Positions 1-6,883 of a DNA stretch of 64,000 bases are shown here, in pieces. The notes beneath the pieces are model-generated. The model saw only the letters and a list, made by a program, of their open reading frames with translations. It was not told the origin of the DNA and searched no databases. A program made the position numbers and the translations under genes. The stretch is from CAYUVA01 sp964448115 [NCBI: uncultured bacterium] (GTDB taxonomy: Bacteria > CAYUVA01), in the NCBI GenBank assembly GCA_964448115.1, contig CAYUVA010000005.1:1-64000 (forward strand). Reading direction: 5' to 3'. The first letter of the stretch is position 1; every line of letters begins with the position of its first letter.

Positions 1-30
1 CGAAGATCGATTGTATGGCAAAAAGCGTTT

Positions 31-66
31 TTTAACCACCAAGGCACAAAGGCACGAAGAGGAAGT
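31..66 (+). repeat. Dispersed 'cacaaaggcac' repeat, copy 1
   Basis: This stretch matches the reverse complement of about 6090-6125 over roughly 35 bases with a few mismatches (shared core cacaaaggcac followed by aag and ggaag). A third, looser relative lies at 361-391. The two main copies are inverted with respect to each other and bracket the first 6 kb. Function is unknown. Confidence 0.6.
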
Positions 67-208
67 GATACCGTGATAGCGTTGCAGGAGTGTTGTTTAA
101 GGGGGCGACTTCCTTATCCGAGCATTGATTGTAAGCAAGCGGTCAAGTAATGGTGTTGCAGGGATTATACACCCTGTCTCCCCCAGGGGCGAGCCACCCC
201 TCTTCTAT

Positions 209-243
209 CATTCCCGCCCCGCACTTGATGCGGCGCGGGCATG
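209..243. repeat. G+C-rich REP-like palindrome
   Basis: Two 15-base arms (209-223 and 229-243) pair with only two mismatches around a 5-base loop. Part of the same element (tgcggggcgggaatgaca) recurs at about 292-309. This resembles extragenic palindromic elements and could fold as a hairpin in RNA. There is no T-run, so it is not a standard terminator. Confidence 0.55.
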
Positions 244-518
244 ACAGGGAGGGGGGAGGCTGGATGCCCGCCGGAGTTTACCTGGCACTTGGTGCGGGGC
301 GGGAATGACAAAAACGCAAAGAAGAAAGGAGGATCAAGCAAAGACCCAGAAAAGAAAGAATTGATCACGCAAAGACGCAAAGACGCAAAGAAAAAAAGGA
401 GGAGAAGCCCCATCCCCCGACTCCTTTCCTAAACTTGGGTGAGGGAAGACCGGGCAACCGGTCTTTCCTACCCCTATTAGAAAAAAATGGGAATATACAT
501 CGCTATAAGAGCCTAAGA

Positions 519-2840
519 TTATTCTTGCACCCAAAGATATGGCCAGGGAATCCCTTTGGATCCTCCTATCTTTATTGGCATCAACTCCAATGTAAATCGA
601 GCCGGTTCTACCCCTTTTGGCAGGACAACCGCTGGAAATATATAAACACCAGGGGTCGAGGGATCAGGAGTAAGCAAGATGCCGCTTGGGCTGCCCAGTA
701 TGTAGATATCTACGGAGTCTATGCCATTGCGGCTGTAGTCCTTGAGGTATGCGAACATGGTGAAGATTCCCCCTTCAGCGCTTGAGATGTTTGTGTTCAT
801 GTAGCCAGCGATATGGATAGGCAAATACTCGCTGTAGTACTCATAAGCTCCCATATCAAACCCTCCATGCTGAGGATTTGGTCGCTGATTGCCATCAAGG
901 TCATCCTGTGGCGAAGCCTCGCTAGTGGCAGTATCAATACATGGAGAATAGGCTCGCAGCCGAAAATCACCATTTGAATCCACAAAGCAGGGATCAGCAT
1001 CGATGTTTCCCTCTCCCTCCCAACCGAGCCTGATGTCGCTGTAGCTTACCTGTGCGTTGCCCGAGTAGAATGCCATCTCCACAGGCTTATTAGGATACAT
1101 TATCGTATTGGTTATCGTTGGCATAGCATTCAGCATCCCGCACAGGGCGCCGCCGGTCTCGCTCGCCTCATTCATCGCAAAGGTGCAGTTTATTATGCGT
1201 GGATTTGCAGCATAAGCGAAGATCCCTGCTCCTTTATCCGCACGATTATCGAAGAATAGAGTATTGAAAAGCTCCGCTGGCGAACTTATGAGCTGCATCC
1301 CCCCTCCATTTGCCGGGGCAATGTTACCCCTGATGATGCATTTATAAAGGCGTGGGTTTGAGTGAAAGTCGCAGCTTATGCCACCTCCATCGCGCTGGGA
1401 AGAGTTATCCTTGAACAGGCAATCGATAAAGGTCGTCGAACATCCTTCCATGGCGATGGCGCCGCCTGATTGTTCGGATTGATTGCTTACGAACTGGCAA
1501 TCAGAAATACTGCCACCGGTTCTTCTCCCCAGGAATGCGCCTCCGCCAAGAACACCCCTATTTCCAGAAAATACGCAGTTATCGAGGCTCAGATTAGAGT
1601 CATAGGCGTAGAGCCCACCTCCTTGGTAGCCATAATTATCGAAGAATCCACAGCCACTAATGGTCGGTGAGCCGTGAAGGACTCTCACACCGCTCATCCC
1701 CCCGCCGGTAATGTTTAGATTTATAAGACTATAATTGCCATCATAGGCGCTATATATTGTCGAATAAGACACATTCCCCACTATGGTTACATTCTGATCT
1801 GAGCTTATTCCTGGCATACCATTCAAGCTAACTCCATACAGGATGATGGGGAATTCCTCATCGGAGTCGATGCCATACCTGCCGGGCAGTATATCAAGGC
1901 GGCTTCCCGGCAGGTTACACTCCCTCAATGCAAGGGTGATGCTTGGAAAGTCCCCGCCATCGCCGATGGTGAATCTCACAGGTTCAGGCAACTCCACGGG
2001 ACCGAAGTAAATGCTCTCATAAGCGCCTATGTCAGGTGCGTTTCCCTGGTAGTGAGTCCCCATAACCAAGCCGCGATCGATACAGGGTGAATAGAAACCG
2101 AGGCTAAAATCCCCCGAAGCAGGATCGTTGAAACGAGGTGGTGCACCAAAGACAGAATTCAGATCTCCACTGGCTCCATTGCCGATATTACAATGGCTGA
2201 TCACCATCTCACTCCGCTCGAATGATGCATCATCGGTGTTTCCCCAGATTACAGAATTGATGATCTCGATCTTGCTATCCTCAATATATATGCCCCCGCC
2301 TCGCTCATCGCTGATATTACCAGTTATTGTGCAATGCTCGATGCGGATCCGGCTTCTCTGGGCACCGACCGCTCCTCCTTTGGCTGCATGGTTGCCGGTG
2401 ATGATGCAGCGACTGATGGTCAAGTTGGAATCGGTCAAATATATCCCGGCGCCAATATCATCGTACTGATATTTAGCTTCCCCTCCTGTAATATAAAATC
2501 CCTCGATCCGAGTGCCTCCAGCTAAGGAGAGGAGATCTCCGACTACTACCCTTTCGCTCTTTCCAGCATCGATTCTTGGTCTATAGCCTGCGTCCATGCT
2601 CTTGAGAACAACGCCGGATACAAGCTCCAATGGAAAGATCTCCCCATTCAATGAAGTATAGTTGCCATCTGCCACTAGTATCACATCGCCGAAAAAGCTA
2701 TTCTCAAGGGCTTGAGTTATCGTATTATAGTCATAGGAGCCGTTCTTGCCAACGGTTATCTGCTCTCCGCAAACATCGGAGCCGAATAGAAAAATAAGAC
2801 CTGTTATAAGACCCAATACTGATTTCAAGATCGCTTTCAT
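519..2840 (-). CDS. Secreted parallel beta-helix protein with 'GYM' C-terminal domain
   Basis: Predicted 773-residue exported protein. Residues 1-25 form a clear signal peptide (basic start, hydrophobic core, small residues before a cleavage site). The body shows right-handed beta-helix repeats rich in 'CxITGN' and 'GGGI' turns, in two blocks each ending in a DxGAYE motif (D-I-G-A-Y-E and D-M-G-A-Y-E) typical of choice-of-anchor/beta-helix surface proteins. Such folds usually bind or cleave polysaccharides, but no catalytic site can be assigned. Residues about 672-773 form a separate domain also found at the ends of the genes at 29386 and 40624. The ATG has a strong AAGGAG ribosome site 7 bases upstream. 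The gene is divergent from the barrel-like gene at 2961. Confidence 0.85.
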   Translation of the reverse strand: MKAILKSVLGLITGLIFLFGSDVCGEQITVGKNGSYDYNTITQALENSFFGDVILVADGNYTSLNGEIFPLELVSGVVLKSMDAGYRPRIDAGKSERVVVGDLLSLAGGTRIEGFYITGGEAKYQYDDIGAGIYLTDSNLTISRCIITGNHAAKGGAVGAQRSRIRIEHCTITGNISDERGGGIYIEDSKIEIINSVIWGNTDDASFERSEMVISHCNIGNGASGDLNSVFGAPPRFNDPASGDFSLGFYSPCIDRGLVMGTHYQGNAPDIGAYESIYFGPVELPEPVRFTIGDGGDFPSITLALRECNLPGSRLDILPGRYGIDSDEEFPIILYGVSLNGMPGISSDQNVTIVGNVSYSTIYSAYDGNYSLINLNITGGGMSGVRVLHGSPTISGCGFFDNYGYQGGGLYAYDSNLSLDNCVFSGNRGVLGGGAFLGRRTGGSISDCQFVSNQSEQSGGAIAMEGCSTTFIDCLFKDNSSQRDGGGISCDFHSNPRLYKCIIRGNIAPANGGGMQLISSPAELFNTLFFDNRADKGAGIFAYAANPRIINCTFAMNEASETGGALCGMLNAMPTITNTIMYPNKPVEMAFYSGNAQVSYSDIRLGWEGEGNIDADPCFVDSNGDFRLRAYSPCIDTATSEASPQDDLDGNQRPNPQHGGFDMGAYEYYSEYLPIHIAGYMNTNISSAEGGIFTMFAYLKDYSRNGIDSVDIYILGSPSGILLTPDPSTPGVYIFPAVVLPKGVEPARFTLELMPIKIGGSKGIPWPYLWVQE

Positions 2841-2885
2841 GCCGAACTCCTTTTCGATTGATCCAAAGCTGTAGTATAGTTCAGC

Positions 2886-2914
2886 CTGAAAATTTAGACA
2901 AATCTATGTATAAT
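2886..2914 (+). promoter_or_regulatory. Weak sigma-70-like promoter for the gene at 2961
   Basis: CTGAAA (2886-2891), a 17-base spacer and a perfect TATAAT (2909-2914) lie 47 bases before the ATG. The -35 match is poor, so the call rests mainly on the -10 box and its position. Confidence 0.4.
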
Positions 2915-2960
2915 CCTAAATTGTAAAATAAAATTAAAGGTTTAAGCGCTGGATTGTGTT

Positions 2961-3515
2961 ATGAAAAAAGGGTTTGTATTGTTTTTCATCCTGACAACGG
3001 TTGTACTTTTGAAGGCAAGGGATTCCTTTTCCTTCAAGGGATGGGGCATGGGATTCAGTTTCACCTACTGGGACTCGCAGTTTAATGGTAAGAGGAACAA
3101 TGCCAACGCTTTTGCATTATATGGTATTAAGAAACCCTCGGAGAGCTTATCGCTGCGCTTCGGCATAGATTTCGCTTCTTCAAGCAGCCCTTCGGATCCT
3201 GCCATAGAAGGTGGAAGCAGCCTTCTTATCGCCAATTTTTTTGGCGGCGCTTACTATTGCTTCTACGACCTGACCATCCGCAGATGGTCGCCATACACGG
3301 GAGCATCCATAGGCTACGGCTACTTGACCTATGGAGCACAGCGTGACAAGACCACGACCTTTCGACTCACGCCGGAACTGGGTGCGATATTCAACCTGAA
3401 ACACGGCTCCTATTTTTATGTATCTGTCCAGGATCGCATCGAGTTTTCTTCCGATTCATTAAAGGGCTTTGCTTACCAGATCGGCGTTGAATGGGAAGTG
3501 AATGTTGAGCAATAG
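2961..3515 (+). CDS. Small exported, probably outer-membrane beta-barrel protein
   Basis: 184-residue protein with an N-terminal signal peptide (about residues 1-20, KKG followed by a hydrophobic run). The rest alternates polar and aromatic/hydrophobic residues with glycine-rich turns, for example around 'GASIGYGYLTYGAQ' and 'SYFYVSVQDRIEF'. This fits an 8-strand outer-membrane barrel of the OmpA/OmpW size class. The last residue is not Phe, and no family motif is recognised. It is transcribed divergently from the beta-helix gene and convergently with the DUF2520 gene. Ribosome-site support is weak. The role is unknown; barrel topology is inferred from residue pattern only. Confidence 0.65.
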   Translation: MKKGFVLFFILTTVVLLKARDSFSFKGWGMGFSFTYWDSQFNGKRNNANAFALYGIKKPSESLSLRFGIDFASSSSPSDPAIEGGSSLLIANFFGGAYYCFYDLTIRRWSPYTGASIGYGYLTYGAQRDKTTTFRLTPELGAIFNLKHGSYFYVSVQDRIEFSSDSLKGFAYQIGVEWEVNVEQ

Positions 3516-3533
3516 ATATATATCTTGCCTGGT

Positions 3534-4448
3534 TTATCGCCTCAATAGATGCCAAAGCTTACCAAGAATCTCTGCATCCAGGTATCCTTTTTTTGATGCC
3601 ATGCGCGCATAAGCGATGCTTAGCTGCTTGTACAGCTCGGCAAGCACCTTGTTTTCATCATTGACTGGGAGGTTCTCAAGTTCCTCCAGATGCATCTTGA
3701 TCGCCTCGAAGTCCCCGCGGGGAATCGGTCCGGTCAATGAGCTATCTATTTCCAGTTCCGCTATATTTTCTACTGTTTCTCTCATCAGGCTGGCGATCAT
3801 ACCAATGATGTTTCCAGGAGGCTCAAGCTCACATATCTCAAGTAGGCTTTTTGCCTGGTGAGCAAGCAAATAAGGGAAATTGGAAGCAAAGATGCAGGCA
3901 GCGTGGTACAAGGGTTTGCGCCTGCTGTCAACTCTAATCGGCTTAGCATCGATGCTAAGCACCAGCTCGCTTAAGGGCTTGATCGCCTCCTCGTCTCCCT
4001 CGATGGCAAAGTAGATGCCTGCCAGCCTCTCAGCGGATCGCAAAGGCTCCGCAAAGCTCATCATGGGATGGATAGAACCTACCAGAAATGCTGGTTCATC
4101 ATTATCGATCCTGAGTTGGCTGGAGGGAATTATGCCGGAAGTGTTTGCGATTATCATCTTGCGATCCAGTCCTTCTAGCTCGGAAAAGCAGCTAGCCCAT
4201 TCCTTATAAGCATGATCTGGAACCGAGATGATCAGTATTTCTGTGCCCTGAATAGCCTGATCTAGGCCATTAACTACCTTGATCTGGTCCAGGAAACGAG
4301 CTGCGCGATGAGCTGATTCGAGCGGCTTAGAGTAAAGGTTGACTATGATATGTCCTGCCTTCTGAAATGCAATAGCCAGCGCGCATCCTACCCTGCCGGT
4401 ACCGATAAAGGAGATCCTCCGAGGATTGCTGATTCCCTTATTAACCAT
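3534..4448 (-). CDS. Rossmann-like / DUF2520 oxidoreductase
   Basis: 304-residue cytoplasmic protein. Residues about 11-45 are a dinucleotide-binding Rossmann start (F-I-G-T-G-R-V-G-C-A-L) as in NADP-dependent and F420-dependent reductases. The C-terminal half, containing the 'YHAACIFASNFPYLL' region, is typical of DUF2520, which is structurally like the helical dimerisation domain of ketopantoate-reductase-type enzymes. The family's substrate is not established. The ATG follows the anti-sigma stop codon directly (TAA then ATG), so it is the third gene of the sigma/anti-sigma operon. That linkage suggests an envelope or stress role, but this is inference. Confidence 0.85.
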   Translation of the reverse strand: MVNKGISNPRRISFIGTGRVGCALAIAFQKAGHIIVNLYSKPLESAHRAARFLDQIKVVNGLDQAIQGTEILIISVPDHAYKEWASCFSELEGLDRKMIIANTSGIIPSSQLRIDNDEPAFLVGSIHPMMSFAEPLRSAERLAGIYFAIEGDEEAIKPLSELVLSIDAKPIRVDSRRKPLYHAACIFASNFPYLLAHQAKSLLEICELEPPGNIIGMIASLMRETVENIAELEIDSSLTGPIPRGDFEAIKMHLEELENLPVNDENKVLAELYKQLSIAYARMASKKGYLDAEILGKLWHLLRR

Positions 4449-5312
4449 TTACCCATTAAAACCTGGACGACTGTCAACCGTCTGTTCGATGCCAGGAAGG
4501 TATAGAACAATTGCCTCGGTCTTCTTGAGATAATTGCAGGCTTTACATGCTATCTCGAAAGTGGCTTGTCGATCCAGGCAGCAAACGAAGTAATAATCAT
4601 TAGGTTGCGATGGTAATCTTACGATATTAACCTCTTTTATGGTTACGGCATCGAACCTGTAACCTTCAACGGTAACCGATTCTACTCTTTGGGGGATCTT
4701 ATTACTGTGTGGAGTGATGAACAATGAAATATTTTTGCCCTTGGTGTTGTACTGAACCAACCCGACGGTTTGATGGTTGTTTCGACAACATCTTGCCCCA
4801 ATAAGTTCAACTCCCATGGCCTTGGGACATGGAATGGCTATTGGTCTTTGTATTGCCTGGCTGAGCCATTTCTCTACCTCGCTTTTCCTATTAGAGTGCA
4901 TCTGGAGCACCTTGGTGTCGTTGTATTGCAATACCATGGCTTCTAGATCGGGCACGAACTGGCGATGAACTAAAATAAAATAAGCAGGCAATAATAAGAT
5001 CAAGACAACTGTTGCTGCTATTGATATTAGGGCATTTTTATTGTTGATGAAGAATTGGATGCCCTTGCTTTGGGTTTGTTTTTGCTTGCAGCACTCCTGG
5101 TCGATCATTGAACGGATCGATTCTCTGCATGCTTCGGGGGCTTGGTCTTTTTTGACCTTGCAAATAAGCTCTTTGAACGCCCTTTGCCCGCCGTAGAATA
5201 CCTGGCAGTGATAGCAGATCTTTAGGTGTTCGACCAGGTCGAACCGTTTGTCATCTTCCAGCTCGCCGTCAAGGTACCTGAAGAGTACCCGTTTCGCTTC
5301 CCTACAGTCCAT
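4449..5312 (-). CDS. Zinc-finger anti-sigma factor, membrane anchored
   Basis: About 287 residues from the ATG at 5312; an in-frame TTG at 5318 would add two residues. The N-terminus is a zf-HC2 anti-sigma domain with an H-x3-C-x2-C motif (H-L-K-I-C-Y-H-C). One transmembrane helix follows at about residues 93-117, then a sensor-like domain of about 170 residues outside the membrane with several Cys. By family knowledge the N-terminal domain sequesters the ECF sigma factor and is released by a signal sensed on the outer side. It lies directly downstream of the sigma gene, with a gap of 12 bases to its stop. The outer domain has no family I can name. Confidence 0.85.
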   Translation of the reverse strand: MDCREAKRVLFRYLDGELEDDKRFDLVEHLKICYHCQVFYGGQRAFKELICKVKKDQAPEACRESIRSMIDQECCKQKQTQSKGIQFFINNKNALISIAATVVLILLLPAYFILVHRQFVPDLEAMVLQYNDTKVLQMHSNRKSEVEKWLSQAIQRPIAIPCPKAMGVELIGARCCRNNHQTVGLVQYNTKGKNISLFITPHSNKIPQRVESVTVEGYRFDAVTIKEVNIVRLPSQPNDYYFVCCLDRQATFEIACKACNYLKKTEAIVLYLPGIEQTVDSRPGFNG

Positions 5313-5324
5313 AACCAATTCAGT

Positions 5325-5984
5325 TTATAGCTTCGACTTGATGTACCCGTTTTCTACTGCATAATCATATAACGCTTTCTGGAGCAATTTTCTTCCCCGA
5401 TACAGCCGAGACATGACAGTACCAATTGGGATATGGAGCATGGAGGCGATCTCCTTGTAGCTGAAGCCCTCAATATCCGATAAAATCAGCACTATCTTGA
5501 AGTCGAAAGGTAGTTCATCGATCGCCTGTTTTATCTGGTCATCAAAGATCTCGGTTGTAAGATTTGTGATCTCTTCTTCGGTAAAGGCGACCAGTTCCAC
5601 ATCTTCCACCTGTTGTTCCTGAGGTTCGATTTGTACATCGTCCTGCTGAAAGGGAGCTACATCCTCATAGGAGACCTGTTGAGGCACCTTGGATTGCTTG
5701 CGGTAGCGATTGATATAGCTATTGGTCAGGATCTTGAATATCCAAGCTTTGAAGTTGGTGCCCCGCTCAAATTTTTCAAAGAAACGAAAGGCTTTGAGGA
5801 AGGTTTCCTGGAGCAGATCCTCTGCGTCGGAGGCATTTTTGGTCATTCGCAAGGCAGTGCTATAGAGGCTATCTATATGCTCAAAGGCGAGTTTCTCGAA
5901 CAATATCCTCTTGTTATCTATATCGTTTTGAGGGCTATTGTCTTCGCTTCGTTTTCTGAAGATTTTTCTCCAGGAATCTGCCAT
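5325..5984 (-). CDS. ECF-type RNA polymerase sigma factor (RpoE-like)
   Basis: 219 residues from the ATG at 5984; an upstream TTG at 6008 would add eight residues. Region 2 is clear: 'DAEDLLQETFLKAFRF' and 'NFKAWIFKILTNSYIN' give the -10 recognition and core-binding helices. Region 4 is near the C-terminus: 'LPFDFKIVLILSDIEGFSYKEIA' then 'IPIGTVMSRLYRGRKLLQ', a helix-turn-helix for the -35 element. Between them is an acidic, Gln-rich linker of about 45 residues (around 105-150), longer than in most ECF factors. It is followed by its zinc-finger anti-sigma factor and a DUF2520 gene, presumably one autoregulated operon. Confidence 0.92.
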   Translation of the reverse strand: MADSWRKIFRKRSEDNSPQNDIDNKRILFEKLAFEHIDSLYSTALRMTKNASDAEDLLQETFLKAFRFFEKFERGTNFKAWIFKILTNSYINRYRKQSKVPQQVSYEDVAPFQQDDVQIEPQEQQVEDVELVAFTEEEITNLTTEIFDDQIKQAIDELPFDFKIVLILSDIEGFSYKEIASMLHIPIGTVMSRLYRGRKLLQKALYDYAVENGYIKSKL

Positions 5985-6089
5985 GATTATTAGATTATAA
6001 AGGTTCAACCTAGATCTTTACAGGTATTTGATGATACCATACAATCAAGGTCATATCCAGAATTAAATATATCCGGTATCACGCGATTA

Positions 6090-6125
6090 GCTCTTCCTTT
6101 GTGCCTTTGTGGCTTAGTGGTTAAA
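6090..6125 (-). repeat. Dispersed 'cacaaaggcac' repeat, copy 2 (inverted)
   Basis: Reverse complement matches 31-66 over about 35 bases (tttaaccac, then aag, then cacaaaggcac). See the copy at 31. Confidence 0.6.
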
Positions 6126-6174
6126 TGACTATTAAGTCTTTGGATACACCTTTTTTAGTAATATCAAAATCGGT

Positions 6175-6203
6175 TTGACTTTGACTTAACATGTTATTAT
6201 ACT
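6175..6203 (+). promoter_or_regulatory. Promoter of the por operon
   Basis: TTGACT (6175-6180), a 17-base spacer and TATACT (6198-6203) match the housekeeping consensus closely. TTGACT is repeated directly at 6181-6186. The predicted start is near 6210. Confidence 0.6.
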
Positions 6204-6318
6204 TATTTAGGAAGAATGATAAAAAGTCATTATTTTACAGGCAGTTGTCCCAGATAAGCTCTTTTAGAGATTCGTCCCATAGAAACAAGTTACCTATCAT
6301 CCAAAGGAACGCAAAAAA

Positions 6319-6867
6319 GTGATCGAGATAAGATTTCACGGCAGAGGGGGTCAAGGAAGCGTGGTCGCCTCCAACATCCTCGCCCAGGCGCTGTTCACGG
6401 AAGACAAGTACTCGCAGTCCTTCCCCGTATTCGGCGTGGAAAGGAGGGGGGCGCCGGTTACAGCCTACATCCGCTTCGATGATAAGCCAATAAACCTGCG
6501 CTGCGAGATATACCAGCCGGACCACATCGTGATCCTCGATGCATCCCTGGTGCAAACCCAGGATGTAACCCAGGGCTTGAAACCCGGTGGAGTCATACTG
6601 ATAAACAGCGATAAATCCCCCGGTTCATTCGACTTGGATAAAAAGTACAAGGTGGCAACGGTGGATGCGAGCGCAATCGCACTCGACTTGCACCTAGGCT
6701 CGGTGGGGATGCCGATCGTGAATACAGCTATCCTTGGCGCACTGGCAAAGGCAACCGCCATCGTCTCCTTGGACTCCATCGCCATGGCGATCTCAAGCTA
6801 TATGCCCAAACGAGCAGAGCCGAATGTGGAGGCTGCCAGAAGGGCTTACCAACAAGTAAAAATGTGA
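6319..6867 (+). CDS. porG: 2-oxoacid:ferredoxin oxidoreductase, gamma subunit
   Basis: 182 residues, the normal length for PorG/PorC. The N-terminus 'RFHGRGGQGSVVAS' and the segment 'QSFPVFGVERRGAPVTAYIR' are diagnostic of the pyruvate/ketoisovalerate oxidoreductase gamma domain. In the enzyme this subunit helps form the CoA-binding and dimer region; the complex oxidises pyruvate (or a related 2-oxoacid) to acetyl-CoA, CO2 and reduced ferredoxin. The start is GTG with GGAA upstream. It heads the four-gene operon porG-D-A-B, with a gap of 16 bases to the next gene. Confidence 0.93.
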   Translation: MIEIRFHGRGGQGSVVASNILAQALFTEDKYSQSFPVFGVERRGAPVTAYIRFDDKPINLRCEIYQPDHIVILDASLVQTQDVTQGLKPGGVILINSDKSPGSFDLDKKYKVATVDASAIALDLHLGSVGMPIVNTAILGALAKATAIVSLDSIAMAISSYMPKRAEPNVEAARRAYQQVKM

Positions 6868-6883
6868 AAACGAGGTTTATTGT

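Larger units (their letters stand above)
1..518. other. Non-coding stretch with dispersed repeats
   Basis: No credible gene is seen here. The short open frames are low-complexity or antisense to the beta-helix gene that ends at 519. The stretch holds a 'cacaaaggcac' type repeat at 31-66, a G+C-rich palindrome at 209-243 with a degenerate half copy near 283-309, and a run of 'gacgcaaa' units near 361-391. These look like intergenic repeat elements, not genes. Confidence 0.6.
6009..6318. other. Intergenic region between sigma operon and por operon
   Basis: No gene is seen in these 310 bases. They hold the inverted copy of the 'cacaaaggcac' repeat (about 6090-6125) and a good promoter for the por operon at 6175-6203, leaving a leader of about 108 bases before the porG start. 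No riboswitch is recognised. Confidence 0.6.

Noticed and set aside
435-785. 116-codon plus-strand frame near the start of the window
   Set aside because: Antisense to the end of the beta-helix gene, with no ribosome site and no family pattern.
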